Assembly: GCA_000403255.2 (NCBI GenBank)
Contig: KE159591.1
Location: 207,823 to 271,822 of the forward strand
Source of the DNA: Lachnospiraceae bacterium 3-1
Lineage (GTDB): Bacteria > Bacillota > Clostridia > Lachnospirales > Lachnospiraceae
Length of the DNA: 64,000 bases
Direction: 5' to 3'
In this document: in pieces, positions 35,633 to 45,062 of the stretch
Layout of the letters: the number at the start of each line of letters is the position of its first letter
Position numbering within the stretch: position 1 is the first letter of the stretch
The notes under the pieces: model-generated
The model's input: the letters and a program-made list of their open reading frames with translations, nothing else
Told to the model about the DNA's origin: nothing
Databases searched by the model: none
Program-made: the position numbers and the translations under genes

Positions 35633-36697
35633 ATGAATAATTACTTAATATGTTTGCAAATTATTATTTTATACCTGATTTTCAGCTATATGTTGGGAGA
35701 TCTGTTCCTGCGCCTATCCTCCTGCAAAGAGCAGTCCGTCTCCTACCGTATCCTAATCGGATTCTTTTGTTATTTTTTCCTGTTCCAACTGGTTGCCATT
35801 CCTCTGAAAATAACCTTACAGCCTCTGTCCTTACTGACAAAACTCTGGCTCTTTGTCCTCATTTTTATAACAGCCCTCTTCCTAATTTTGCGTTTAAAAT
35901 TTTTCAAAGACAGAATGGCTGACTGCAAAACATTTCTGTCAAAACATAAGTGGATACTCTTGGTCCTGTTTCTCCTTGTTTTGTTCCAGCTTATTTTGAT
36001 CAATTATAATGGTGAAACCTATGCCCTTTGGGATCAATCCTATTATATTGGGGATATTAGCTCATCCGTATACACAAACTCGATCAGCCAGTACAACCCT
36101 TATACTGGGGCATTGCTGAAAAAACTTGATACGGAATATTTGCTGGAGACTTATCAAAACCACAGCGCTGTCCTCTGCCAGCTTCTGGGGCTTCCTCCTC
36201 TCATAGAAACCAGAACCGCCGAAGCATCCCTGATGGTAATACTAGCCAACCTGATTTACTACCAATTTGGATTGCAGCTCTTTGCCAATTCCAGGAAAAA
36301 AGCTGCTTCTTTGGTATTTTTCCTATTCTGGCTGAATCTATTCAGTTTTAATCTTTTTACCAGCGCTGAATTTTTATTTTTCCGGGCGTATGAAGGAAAA
36401 ACCATTCTCGCCTGCATCATCCTCCCGATGGTGTTTCTTTTGTTTTTGAAAATTGCCAGAGAACATAGGGAACGCAGCCACTGGATCGAATTATTCCTGG
36501 TGGTCTCTTCCAGCTTCGGCCTGAATATGTCATGTATCTATATGCTTCCCTTTGAATTAAGCATCTGCCTGATTCCCCTGGGCTTGACAAAGAGGAGCGC
36601 TTCCATCTGGATACGTTATGGAATTTGCCTGATCCCCTGTATCCTGTACGGCGCGGCGTACCTGTTTACGAAACATTCTTTCTTCATTTACACATAG
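35633..36697 (+). CDS. Polytopic membrane protein, GT-C-like N-terminal part
   Basis: This 354-residue protein with eight or nine transmembrane helices starts MNNYLICLQIIILYLIFSYM, with GGAGG 7 nt upstream. An external loop (about 125-190) contains YALWDQSYYIGDISSSVYTN, a DxxYY pattern like GT-C acceptor or donor loops. It ends abruptly after a hydrophobic helix (LFTKHSFFIYT). The next gene starts 8 bp later, in another frame, with more helices and a soluble tail. The two together would make one normal-sized protein, so this may be half of a split gene. Confidence 0.72.
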   Translation: MNNYLICLQIIILYLIFSYMLGDLFLRLSSCKEQSVSYRILIGFFCYFFLFQLVAIPLKITLQPLSLLTKLWLFVLIFITALFLILRLKFFKDRMADCKTFLSKHKWILLVLFLLVLFQLILINYNGETYALWDQSYYIGDISSSVYTNSISQYNPYTGALLKKLDTEYLLETYQNHSAVLCQLLGLPPLIETRTAEASLMVILANLIYYQFGLQLFANSRKKAASLVFFLFWLNLFSFNLFTSAEFLFFRAYEGKTILACIILPMVFLLFLKIAREHRERSHWIELFLVVSSSFGLNMSCIYMLPFELSICLIPLGLTKRSASIWIRYGICLIPCILYGAAYLFTKHSFFIYT

Positions 36698-36705
36698 GAG
36701 GGTAC

Positions 36706-37533
36706 ATGATGCAAAATTTTTATAGATTAGGAATGGATTTTCTGAACAAATCTTTTGATGACGCTTTTTCCAATATAGGAATTTTCTTCCTTGCTTATGT
36801 CCTGGCTTTGGCTGTATTTTATTTGAAAAAAAAGCATGATTTGAAATCTGTATTTGTATACCCAGCCCTTTTTGCCATGTTCACTGTATTCAATCCATAC
36901 CTGATGATACCAGTTGCAGAAAGAATCGGACTAGCCTCCCGCATCCGCCGGATTTACTGGCTTCTTCCTGTGAATCTTGTGCTTGCATTTACAATGGTAT
37001 GGCTGATTCACCTTCTTTCCAAACGCTGGAAACGCGCCATAGGTATCATCGCCTTTGCTGTCCTGATTGCTGTTGCAGGAGAAGGCCAGTTCCTTCATAT
37101 GGTTCCTGCGGAAAATATTTACAAGATTAAAAACGAGTCCATCCAAATTGCCGATATCATTGAACGGGACGCCAAAACCGATGAGCCAAAATCCTGCCTT
37201 TTTGCTGATATACAGCTTCTGGAGCTAAGGCAGTATGACCCTTCTATTTTAAATACCATCCGCCGGCAGGAGATGCTGCGATGGTCCATCGATCCTACAG
37301 ACCCTGATATGGTCCAGCAAACCTTGGATAACAAAAACAGCCGCCGCATTCTTACCCTTCTGCTTTATTACGGTATCCAGCTTGAGCCAGCTGTCCTTGA
37401 AAAAAATATAACAAAGCATCAAATTCAATATATAATTCCCAACAAGAATAAGGGGTTGGGGGAATATTTTCGGAATGCAGGCTATGAGACGATAGGAGAA
37501 ACGGAGCATTTTGAAGTGTTCCGGGTGAGGTGA
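36706..37533 (+). CDS. Membrane protein with soluble C-terminal domain, GT-C-like C-terminal part
   Basis: This is a 275-residue protein. Four transmembrane helices (about 25-155) precede an extracellular domain (about 160-275) with KSCLFADIQLLELRQYDPSI, KNSRRILTLLLYYG and ending HFEVFRVR. Tandem ATGs at 36706 and 36709 follow AGGAGG, so translation does start here. It probably works with, or was once fused to, the preceding gene. The family is not recognised with certainty, though multi-helix proteins with such tails occur in Lachnospiraceae glycan clusters. Confidence 0.7.
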   Translation: MMQNFYRLGMDFLNKSFDDAFSNIGIFFLAYVLALAVFYLKKKHDLKSVFVYPALFAMFTVFNPYLMIPVAERIGLASRIRRIYWLLPVNLVLAFTMVWLIHLLSKRWKRAIGIIAFAVLIAVAGEGQFLHMVPAENIYKIKNESIQIADIIERDAKTDEPKSCLFADIQLLELRQYDPSILNTIRRQEMLRWSIDPTDPDMVQQTLDNKNSRRILTLLLYYGIQLEPAVLEKNITKHQIQYIIPNKNKGLGEYFRNAGYETIGETEHFEVFRVR

Positions 37534-37535
37534 TT

Positions 37536-38516
37536 ATGAAAATTCAAGAATTACGAACATTACTAAGCGCATCTGACAGAGCGCATCTAGAGAAAGCCTT
37601 TGCGGAATGCTATAAGCAGCTTCGCAAAGCACAGAAAGAAGAAATTGATTCTGTGCTGATTGGGATTTTAGAAGGAAAATCAATGGAAAAGAAAAAAACA
37701 GGCGATTCCATCGATTTCGAAGAATTGGAACAACAGATTACTGCTTTTATGAAAAATGCATATGATCAAAATTATTTTGTCCCCAACCGTATCATTCCCA
37801 AAAGCCAACGTCCGAAATGGCGATTTATGGTAAAAAATTTCATCAAAGAACTGGAGAAAATTCCTCCTGAAAACGACAATTACCAAAAAGCTGTGAAATT
37901 ACTAACAGATTTATATCAACTGATTTGCGAAGCCTGTAATTATTACCTGTTTTCCACTGACGATCCCTTCCGCTCAATTGGCTGGGAACAGCCGGCCTTC
38001 TTTGAACTGCTGGTAAAAAAAACATTTGCAGCCGGATATTCCAGGGAAAATATCTCACTTCTCTTACTCTATGCAACTACCGGCGGATTAAGCAGAGAAG
38101 CTCTGCATGTCTATCAGGAAATAATCCTTCTTAACAGCTTAAAAACAAGCGATGTCAGTTATATGGCTATGGAAGAAGCAAAAAAACTTATAGACGAAAG
38201 AACAAAAAAACTTTCCAGCCTGCAAAAATACGACTCCCAACGGTACTATCTGGAAAGTGAAATTGACGAGCTCTGCAGCATGATATTACTGACTGCAATA
38301 AAGCTTGCCGAACCCGAACAAGGAATAGACTATTATTTCAAACACTCCACAAGGACCGATAAAGAAATCACGCTTTACCGTGCACTGGATCTGATCAGCC
38401 GGATAGATGACAACGATTTGTGGATGAAAGTATATGAGTATGGAATTCAGAAAAAGATAAAACCGCGGGATGATTTAATAAGGACATATGAAAAACTTAA
38501 AAAGGAAATTCCTTAA
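37536..38516 (+). CDS. Hypothetical soluble helical protein, 326 residues
   Basis: I do not recognise this family. It has no signal peptide or transmembrane segment. The sequence is highly charged and almost wholly helical, with motifs FVPNRIIPKSQRPKWRFMVK and NYYLFSTDDPFRSIGWEQP. The start ATG is inside a GAGGTGATTATG context, with the ribosome site in the last codons of the membrane protein gene, so it is coupled to the operon from 34402. It could be a cytosolic partner of the membrane enzymes. It ends about 40 bp before the yefM promoter. Confidence 0.7.
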   Translation: MKIQELRTLLSASDRAHLEKAFAECYKQLRKAQKEEIDSVLIGILEGKSMEKKKTGDSIDFEELEQQITAFMKNAYDQNYFVPNRIIPKSQRPKWRFMVKNFIKELEKIPPENDNYQKAVKLLTDLYQLICEACNYYLFSTDDPFRSIGWEQPAFFELLVKKTFAAGYSRENISLLLLYATTGGLSREALHVYQEIILLNSLKTSDVSYMAMEEAKKLIDERTKKLSSLQKYDSQRYYLESEIDELCSMILLTAIKLAEPEQGIDYYFKHSTRTDKEITLYRALDLISRIDDNDLWMKVYEYGIQKKIKPRDDLIRTYEKLKKEIP

Positions 38517-38555
38517 AGGATAACGGAGCAGCGCTTTATAATATATTATAAAATG

Positions 38556-38610
38556 TTGACGTACAGAAAACTGTACGATATAATATAAGTACAGTTTTCT
38601 GTACTTATAT
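38556..38610 (+). promoter_or_regulatory. yefM-yoeB promoter with twin operator palindromes
   Basis: -35 TTGACG (38556-38561), 17-bp spacer, -10 TATAAT (38579-38584). Box 1 GTACAG-AAAA-CTGTAC (38561-38576) fills the spacer. Box 2 GTACAG-TTTT-CTGTAC (38589-38604) covers the start region and is part of a palindrome with 12-bp arms (38583-38610). The two boxes are exact reverse complements. TGTAC-containing half-sites are known for YefM autorepression. Confidence 0.85.
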
Positions 38611-38626
38611 TGAGAGGAGTGATATT

Positions 38627-38893
38627 ATGTTAGCAGTGAATTATACAAATCTTCGTGATAATATGAAAATGTATATGGATAAGGTAACCGATGACTATGA
38701 GACTATAATTGTTACAAGAAAAGACAATAAGAATGTGGTTATGATATCGGAAGAATCCTATAACAACCTTATGGAAAATATTTATGTTATGGGCAATAAA
38801 GAGAATTATGACTGGCTAATGAAAGGTAAAGCACAATTGGAAAATGGCCAATGCGCTGTCCATGAGCTGATTGAGGCAGAAGATCATGAATAA
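38627..38893 (+). CDS. yefM: Phd/YefM-family antitoxin
   Basis: This 88-residue protein has the Phd/YefM N-terminal DNA-binding fold (LAVNYTNLRDNMKMYMDKV, then IIVTRKDNKNVVMISEESYNNL) and an acidic, flexible C-terminus (HELIEAEDHE) that would bind and block the toxin. Its start follows AGAGGAG. The promoter-operator immediately upstream fits autorepression by the antitoxin and toxin-antitoxin complex. The toxin ATG lies inside its last codons. Confidence 0.96.
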   Translation: MLAVNYTNLRDNMKMYMDKVTDDYETIIVTRKDNKNVVMISEESYNNLMENIYVMGNKENYDWLMKGKAQLENGQCAVHELIEAEDHE

Positions 38894-39149
38894 AATTTTT
38901 GCAGATACCGGCTGGCAAGATTACCTTCATCGGCAGACAGAAGATCGGAAAACTCTTAAAAAGATCAATCAGTTAATAAGTGATATTTCTCGAAACGGTA
39001 ATGAGGGTATCGGAAAGCCAGAACCGTTAAGTGGGAATTTATCTGGATATTGGAGTAGGAGAATCAACGATAAAGATAGATTGATTTACAGAATAGACAA
39101 AGATAATATCTATATACTGGCATGTCGGTATCATTATGGTGACAAGTAA
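38886..39149 (+). CDS. yoeB: Txe/YoeB-family mRNA interferase toxin
   Basis: This 87-residue toxin starts at ATG 38886 (MNKIFADTGWQDYLH), overlapping the antitoxin stop by 8 bp, with GAGG upstream. Conserved family elements are KINQLISDI, GIGKPEPLSGNLSGYWSRRIN, RLIYRI and the C-terminal CRYHYGDK, containing the catalytic His and Tyr. YoeB binds the ribosome and cuts mRNA in the A site. Full length and motifs suggest an active toxin. It is convergent with the BIg2 gene. Confidence 0.96.
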   Translation: MNKIFADTGWQDYLHRQTEDRKTLKKINQLISDISRNGNEGIGKPEPLSGNLSGYWSRRINDKDRLIYRIDKDNIYILACRYHYGDK

Positions 39150-39158
39150 AATATCTTT

Positions 39159-39191
39159 TCCTTACGCAGATACAATGCATCTGCGTAAGGA
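39159..39191. terminator. Hairpin between the convergent yoeB and BIg2 genes
   Basis: A perfect 13-bp stem (TCCTTACGCAGAT arm, 7-nt loop), starting 9 bp after the toxin stop and ending about 28 bp from the BIg2 stop. Position suggests a shared terminator. T-runs are weak on both sides. Confidence 0.55.
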
Positions 39192-39218
39192 TCCATCCGG
39201 TAAGTGTCGCGGATCATG

Positions 39219-42200
39219 TCAATTTGTATATGTTACGATAATACTGTCCTGTAAATCCTTATCCCCTTCAGCAGTAACCGAAATGGTAGTGGAAGCCCCC
39301 GCTACATTTGGGGCAGAAAGTGTGATAGTAACCATGCCAGAGGAATCTGTGATCCCACTTTGTGTTCCCATATTTTGATGATATCCAGAAACCCCATATG
39401 TTATGCTGCGGCCAGGAAGAGGATTGCCGTAATTATCCCTTAGCTTCACATGAATATAAGCCGTCTCAGATTTCTTAAAGCTGGCCTCTTTTCCTTCCAC
39501 TATCTCAAGCTTTTCACCCCTTGGCTCCCAAATCATTTGATATTTAATCCCTGTGTTTTCAGCGGTACTTTCGGATATACTATCGCCAATGTTGGTATGG
39601 GTCACTTCATTTCCATCTTCATCATAGAATGTAAATTTTACACTGCCAGAATCGCTTGGCAGCTTAATTTTCCCGATCAAGCTTGTCATGCCAGTTTGAG
39701 TGGAAGATAAAACTGCCTCTTTCCCTTGCTGGCTGCAGCTTCCTACTCCCTCTCTGCTATAACCTATCGAAATCCCTGAAACATTGACAAATTCATTTGC
39801 TTTTGTTGGACGTTCCACTGCTGCTGGATTTGTATAACTAAATTTACGGGACTGTGCAACCGGAAGAAAACCAACCTTCCATGTTTTGCCCACTATACTG
39901 CTGCTGTTGGCAGGGACTGAAACTACCTCATAGGCAAAATTCGTTGTGCGCCTGGGCATATCTGTTTGAACTGCTGAATTCACATACGTAAGACCCATAT
40001 CTACCCAATAGATATTTGCTTTCTTAATTTCTTCTTTTCCCTCGCTTCCAATGGTCAGTTTGACATCATAGTCCCCACATACTGCCGTAATGCCTTCTAC
40101 ATATCCTGCATTTGCCCCTCGTAATTTTAGGATTGCCTGACCCGTCGTATCTGTTGTGCCATTTGTAATCTCACTGACAGTTACATAATTTGTTGCTGTA
40201 TCATTCCCTGCACCGGTTAACTGCTGCCCCTGTGTGGTTATATTGGTAAGCCCGGAACCGTTATTATATTGAAAGGTAATAATTCCGTTCCCTGCTACAG
40301 GATTTCCAACTTTATCTATCACCTGAGCCGTGATTGTAACTGATTGTCCCTCCAATGCATAATAATCAGATACTACCTCGGAAGGAATCTTATTGGGAAC
40401 AGGAACCCATTGAATGGAACTGTACAAGGTTCCGCCGTTCTGCGAATTCAGTTCTTTCTCTGTAAGCCCCTTCACGGCAATCACTGCCTTAATGGTTGTC
40501 AGCCCTGTCTCTGTAGAATCCACAATGGCTTTGTTCCCATCCTGACGAAACCTTCCCACCTGATGGGTCACATCATCCTTGCCGAGATAAACTGCTTTTA
40601 CTGCTCTTCGCACAGGCGCAAGAGTATTCCTGTTATCATAAGTATCCCCTGTCTTAGCATTCGCAGAAGGATATACAAAATATTCCTTCACTCCGTCCCC
40701 ATTTGGCCCGGTTGCCTCTATAATTGCATTCCCTGTCTGAGGGAACAGAGGAACCTTATACTGATAATTATAATTATCTGCTATCATACTGCCTGGTACA
40801 TAATCTTCCACATTCGGCAAATCATTTACCACTGAAAATTCCGGGTTTACACTCTTCCAGTTCACGGCATTTTCCAATTCTACAGCCTCTGCTCTCTCAT
40901 ATCCCTCGCTTGTCCATGCACCAGTAACTTCTCTGATTACATAGCCTTCACATCCTTCTTCTACCTGCCCCTGAGATACCAAAGATACTACCAGATAGCC
41001 TCTCTCATCTGTCTGTTTCCCAAATGAAAACCCTGCCGCTGCTCCATTATTGGTCGCAGTAAGCTCCTGATGCTCCATCAATTTTCCTGTCTCGGCACTG
41101 TAAAGATCCATATAAATAGCCGTATATTTTGATAGGGCAATCTTATCAAACTTTACAGAAAGACTATTTAAGCCTGCTGGAACCTCCTCTACTGTTGTAG
41201 TGGTAGTTTCATTGGTGTCGTCATTATAAATGGAATAACTGCCTGAAATCCCACTGCCATCTTCATTTGGAAACGAAACATGCCATTCCCCACTGTTTGC
41301 TGTCTCTCTGGTTGCAGGCAGCAGCAGATAGGGCTGCGCCTCCAAAACCACACTGTGATCCTCATTTGCAGAAGAAACCTGCTGGCTGGTAACATACTCA
41401 ACCTTTTTGCTTCCATTGGTTGAAGCCGTTTCATAAACTCCAGAATCCGCAAAGGATGCATTTCTGGAAGGAATGATATCTGAAACCACTTCGATTCGTT
41501 CCAAATGTACTGTTGCAAATCTGACGCTAAGCTCTGCTTCCTTATTGGATGCAGAATCCTTGGCAGTGACAATGAAGCTCTGCCATTTTCCACACACTGC
41601 ATTCCAATCGTTATTTTTGACGCCAATGTAAAAGTTTGCATACCCATCGCTATCTGTTTCCTTGTTTGCCTGGCGCACTTCAAAACAATCCGCCGCATTT
41701 CCAAATACTGATTTCAATTGAAGATTAATATTTGCATTGCCAACTGGCTGTTTATTCCGCATTAGGCGCACACGCAATGACATATCCCTGCCAAACAATA
41801 CGGTATTATCGTATACGTTTCCTACATTGTCTGTATAAGGATTCATTACCTTCATGGATATTCCATCTGCAACGAAATTAGGATCTACTTCAACGGTACA
41901 TATGCCAAATTGATTGCTTCCAGCCACCTGAGCCTTAATCTCCGTTGTTCCCTTGGATACTCCTGTAACCTTGCCATTTGCATCCACCCTTGCGATTGCC
42001 ATATTATCGCTGCTCCAGTTCACCAGCTTCTTAGAAGCCTCTGCTGGCAGTACCTCTGCTGTCAGGTTTGTTGTTCCAGTAACTGGCAGCACAACCGTGT
42101 CTGGCACTATTTTAACGGATTCCACAGGTACTTCCACAACCTTTACATTCACTGTTGTACTGACATTTCCAGCCGCCGTCACAGTAATGGCTGCTGCACC

Positions 42201-43022
42201 CTCTGAAATTCCAAGAATTGCGCCCCGCTCATTTACCTGGGCAACAGTCGTATTGCTGGAACGGTAGGAAAGAGCCTTGTTTGTTGCATTTGCTGGAATT
42301 ATCTGGGTGATAATGGAACTAGAATGTCCAACATAAACTGTATTTCCACCTTCAACAGAAGCATTCAAGCCTTGTACTTTAATATTGGCGCTGTTATTAT
42401 CTCCAGCGCCTGTCCCTGTGACCTTCACCAAACAGCTAACCTTTTTGTTTCCAACACTTGCCGTCACCCTTGCCGTTCCAGCTTTTATGCCTTTTACGAC
42501 TCCTTTGGATGATACAGTTGCTACTTTTCGGTTTGAGGAACTCCATTTCACCTTTTTCTTTGGAGATACCTTTGCTGTCAAGGTAAGCCTTTTCCCAACC
42601 TTCAGGGATGCTTTCTTTTTATTCAATACAAGTGAAACATACTTTACTTTCACTTTTACATATGTAGATTTCTTTTTGTTGTTCTTTCCGGTCACCGTTA
42701 CCTTAATCTGAGCCGTTCCAGATTTCTTTGCCGTAATCACACCTTTACTATTGACAGTCGCAACATTTCTCTTTCTGGATGTGAAAGTAACCTTCTTCTT
42801 AGCGCTTTTCGGCGATACACTAACTTTCAGCGTCTTTGATTCTCCGCTATACATCGTCACTGTTTTTTTCGTGACCTTCTTTGAGCCGATTTTCAGTGAA
42901 ACACTCTTTACCTGTTTTGACGCTGCCTGCACCATTTGTGGATGAAATGCCATATCTGTAAATAAAAATATCAGCGCTAATAGCAAAGCCGCACAGCGTC
43001 TTCCTGGTTTCCAATCTTTCAT
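39219..43022 (-). CDS. Large secreted BIg2/BIg1 Ig-like domain protein
   Basis: This is a 1267-residue protein. A signal peptide (about 1-34) precedes four BIg2-like modules (about 36-380), each with a TVxLxxGxSxxLTxxVxP...WSSSNxxVATVxxxGxVxGxxxGTAxIT pattern. The first two are very Lys-rich. A long beta-rich middle (about 385-900) and BIg1-type modules (about 900-1010 and 1165-1267, with DNYGNPLPG and TDSSGMVTITL) complete it. There is no LPxTG or membrane anchor. It is probably a wall-associated adhesin or structural protein. It is third in an operon with the Ig/InlB and PASTA proteins (gaps of 38 and 37 bp). Confidence 0.9.
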   Translation of the reverse strand: MKDWKPGRRCAALLLALIFLFTDMAFHPQMVQAASKQVKSVSLKIGSKKVTKKTVTMYSGESKTLKVSVSPKSAKKKVTFTSRKRNVATVNSKGVITAKKSGTAQIKVTVTGKNNKKKSTYVKVKVKYVSLVLNKKKASLKVGKRLTLTAKVSPKKKVKWSSSNRKVATVSSKGVVKGIKAGTARVTASVGNKKVSCLVKVTGTGAGDNNSANIKVQGLNASVEGGNTVYVGHSSSIITQIIPANATNKALSYRSSNTTVAQVNERGAILGISEGAAAITVTAAGNVSTTVNVKVVEVPVESVKIVPDTVVLPVTGTTNLTAEVLPAEASKKLVNWSSDNMAIARVDANGKVTGVSKGTTEIKAQVAGSNQFGICTVEVDPNFVADGISMKVMNPYTDNVGNVYDNTVLFGRDMSLRVRLMRNKQPVGNANINLQLKSVFGNAADCFEVRQANKETDSDGYANFYIGVKNNDWNAVCGKWQSFIVTAKDSASNKEAELSVRFATVHLERIEVVSDIIPSRNASFADSGVYETASTNGSKKVEYVTSQQVSSANEDHSVVLEAQPYLLLPATRETANSGEWHVSFPNEDGSGISGSYSIYNDDTNETTTTTVEEVPAGLNSLSVKFDKIALSKYTAIYMDLYSAETGKLMEHQELTATNNGAAAGFSFGKQTDERGYLVVSLVSQGQVEEGCEGYVIREVTGAWTSEGYERAEAVELENAVNWKSVNPEFSVVNDLPNVEDYVPGSMIADNYNYQYKVPLFPQTGNAIIEATGPNGDGVKEYFVYPSANAKTGDTYDNRNTLAPVRRAVKAVYLGKDDVTHQVGRFRQDGNKAIVDSTETGLTTIKAVIAVKGLTEKELNSQNGGTLYSSIQWVPVPNKIPSEVVSDYYALEGQSVTITAQVIDKVGNPVAGNGIITFQYNNGSGLTNITTQGQQLTGAGNDTATNYVTVSEITNGTTDTTGQAILKLRGANAGYVEGITAVCGDYDVKLTIGSEGKEEIKKANIYWVDMGLTYVNSAVQTDMPRRTTNFAYEVVSVPANSSSIVGKTWKVGFLPVAQSRKFSYTNPAAVERPTKANEFVNVSGISIGYSREGVGSCSQQGKEAVLSSTQTGMTSLIGKIKLPSDSGSVKFTFYDEDGNEVTHTNIGDSISESTAENTGIKYQMIWEPRGEKLEIVEGKEASFKKSETAYIHVKLRDNYGNPLPGRSITYGVSGYHQNMGTQSGITDSSGMVTITLSAPNVAGASTTISVTAEGDKDLQDSIIVTYTN

Positions 43023-43060
43023 TTCTTATTTCCCCTCCTTAGGTATTCATTAATCAATAA

Positions 43061-45025
43061 CTACTTGATTTTTATCTTTCTCACCTTACTCCATGAACCA
43101 TAATATTTGCTTTTTCCGACCTTTACATAGGCACAAATTTTAACCTGATAGGTTTTCCCACTGTGAGCCTCTGTATATGCAATCCCTTTCTGGAGCCGCG
43201 AATATTCTTTCGTTTTTATTTTTAATTTGTTTTTACTTTTATAGGATACCTCCACTCTATAGCCTGTCACCGTATTATTATCTTTCCACATAACCAGTAA
43301 CATACCCTTTTCCGGTGAGTTTAGCTTCGCAATTTGCGCTTTCTTTGGCACAACCTTTATTTTTATTTTTTTACTTGCCCCATGATACTTTGCCGTCTTC
43401 GACGCGCGAATAGTAATCACTGCCGTTCCATATTTTTTTACAGTTACTTTGCCTTTCGATGATACGGAAGCTACTTTTCGGTTGCTGCTGGAATAGGTCA
43501 GTTTTCCATTTCCGTTTGTCTTTGCCTTCAGATAAAACGGTTTGCTTCCATATGCTTTCACATAATGGGAGGAAGCCATAATTTTCTGTGTCTTTCGAGT
43601 TTTACTGTTATTGTTCTTGTCATTTCCGTTGCCGCCCCCATTATTACTGCTTCCATTGCCGTTATTACTATTGCCGCCTTCATTGCCGCTGGTATTGTTA
43701 TTTCCGCTATTATTATTACCTTCAGAAACACTGCTTCCTTCTACCGTCAATTTAGCCCTGCCGCTTGTGACATAATAGATTCCATTGCTTACCACACAGT
43801 AATAATATCTTCCATTAAGGCTTACTGTTATCTGGCCGCCTGGTATTGTATAGTTAGATCCTACAGCCCCGTTAATCTTAATTCCCTGACCGCCTTGGGA
43901 CAACGCATAATACCATTGATACGTATAATTTGAGGGCTTTCCTCCACTGACTGTTACACGAAATGATACTGCTTCTCCTGCCTTCACACTCTGAGCTATA
44001 GGCCCTGTTACTGCTGGCTCACTGTTTACCGTCAGCCTGGCACGGCTGCTTTCCATATACTCATCACTGTAGCTGTCATATACCACACAGTAATAATAAA
44101 GGTTATCTAATTGTGGGGTTACCTTATCCTTCCCAATCACTAGGCTGGACCTTATCTCTCCAGCAAGCCTGGTGCCTGTTCCATTTTGGGAGCTTGCATA
44201 ATACCACTGATAACTGTAACAATCGGGATGCTCTCCTTGTGCAATTACGTGAAATGTTACACTCTCCCCTGCCTTTACCGATTGATCTTTTGGTCCGTCC
44301 ACTACAGGCCTTAAATCCAGCTTCCAAACTGCAAACAATGTTTTTCCTCTGCTCTCTGTATACAACTCTCCTGGCTGATAAGATGCTTCTGTGGCAGCGC
44401 TGCTTTCTGCCCATCCTTTAAATATATATCCTTCCCTTACCGGCCTTTCGGTTGTGAGCTCCAATGGACTTTCTGCATATTTTGTCTGGGAATCTGGCGC
44501 ATTCGTCCCGCCGTTTGCATCGTATGATATGGTGTATTCCCCAAGCAAATCCAAACAGAAAACCTTCCCAGAACCTGGTTCATATTTTTCCTTCACCTGT
44601 CCATTGGCAAGGGTTATATCAAAATACACTTTTATAGAACCTTTTTCATTTTTTAGAGATACCGGAATGTATACACAATTTTCCTCTGTATCATAATAGT
44701 AATCCTCATTCACAGATGTGCAGATCACCTTTTCAATCATCTCGATATTGCCGGCTTCATTTTGCACATATATCTTCACAGTACTGTCAGCAATTGCTGC
44801 ATGGTCTATTTCATATTTTAAATAAAATTCTCTATTTCTTTCTATTTTTACACTGGACAAATTTCCCAGGGTGTTTGCCGTCTGATATTGTCCGCTTAAT
44901 TTGTAGACCAACTGACATTGAGAAGATGCAGCTTTGACATGAAAGCCCATCCCCATTCCTGTCAAAATAGCTGCTACAAAAATCATTCGAAACTGCCATC
45001 TTATTTTATCAAACTGGATTTTCAT
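43061..45025 (-). CDS. Secreted protein with InlB B-repeat, Ig-like and BIg2 modules
   Basis: This is a 654-residue protein. It has a signal peptide (about 1-32), an N-terminal beta domain, and one InlB B-repeat/MucBP-like module (about 170-235: YTISYDANGGTNAPDS, GYIFKGWAES, LFAVW). Two Ig-like modules (about 240-430, each VKAGExVxFxVxxxG...YxYQWYYA...LYYYCVV) follow, then an Asn/Gly/Ser-rich low-complexity linker (about 435-480), a BIg2 module and a terminal FN3-like module ending KVRKIKIK. It looks like a surface-displayed binding protein of the same operon as its neighbours. There is no sortase motif. Confidence 0.88.
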   Translation of the reverse strand: MKIQFDKIRWQFRMIFVAAILTGMGMGFHVKAASSQCQLVYKLSGQYQTANTLGNLSSVKIERNREFYLKYEIDHAAIADSTVKIYVQNEAGNIEMIEKVICTSVNEDYYYDTEENCVYIPVSLKNEKGSIKVYFDITLANGQVKEKYEPGSGKVFCLDLLGEYTISYDANGGTNAPDSQTKYAESPLELTTERPVREGYIFKGWAESSAATEASYQPGELYTESRGKTLFAVWKLDLRPVVDGPKDQSVKAGESVTFHVIAQGEHPDCYSYQWYYASSQNGTGTRLAGEIRSSLVIGKDKVTPQLDNLYYYCVVYDSYSDEYMESSRARLTVNSEPAVTGPIAQSVKAGEAVSFRVTVSGGKPSNYTYQWYYALSQGGQGIKINGAVGSNYTIPGGQITVSLNGRYYYCVVSNGIYYVTSGRAKLTVEGSSVSEGNNNSGNNNTSGNEGGNSNNGNGSSNNGGGNGNDKNNNSKTRKTQKIMASSHYVKAYGSKPFYLKAKTNGNGKLTYSSSNRKVASVSSKGKVTVKKYGTAVITIRASKTAKYHGASKKIKIKVVPKKAQIAKLNSPEKGMLLVMWKDNNTVTGYRVEVSYKSKNKLKIKTKEYSRLQKGIAYTEAHSGKTYQVKICAYVKVGKSKYYGSWSKVRKIKIK

Positions 45026-45062
45026 TTATATCCCCTCCAAATTTAACATTAATTTCTCTATT

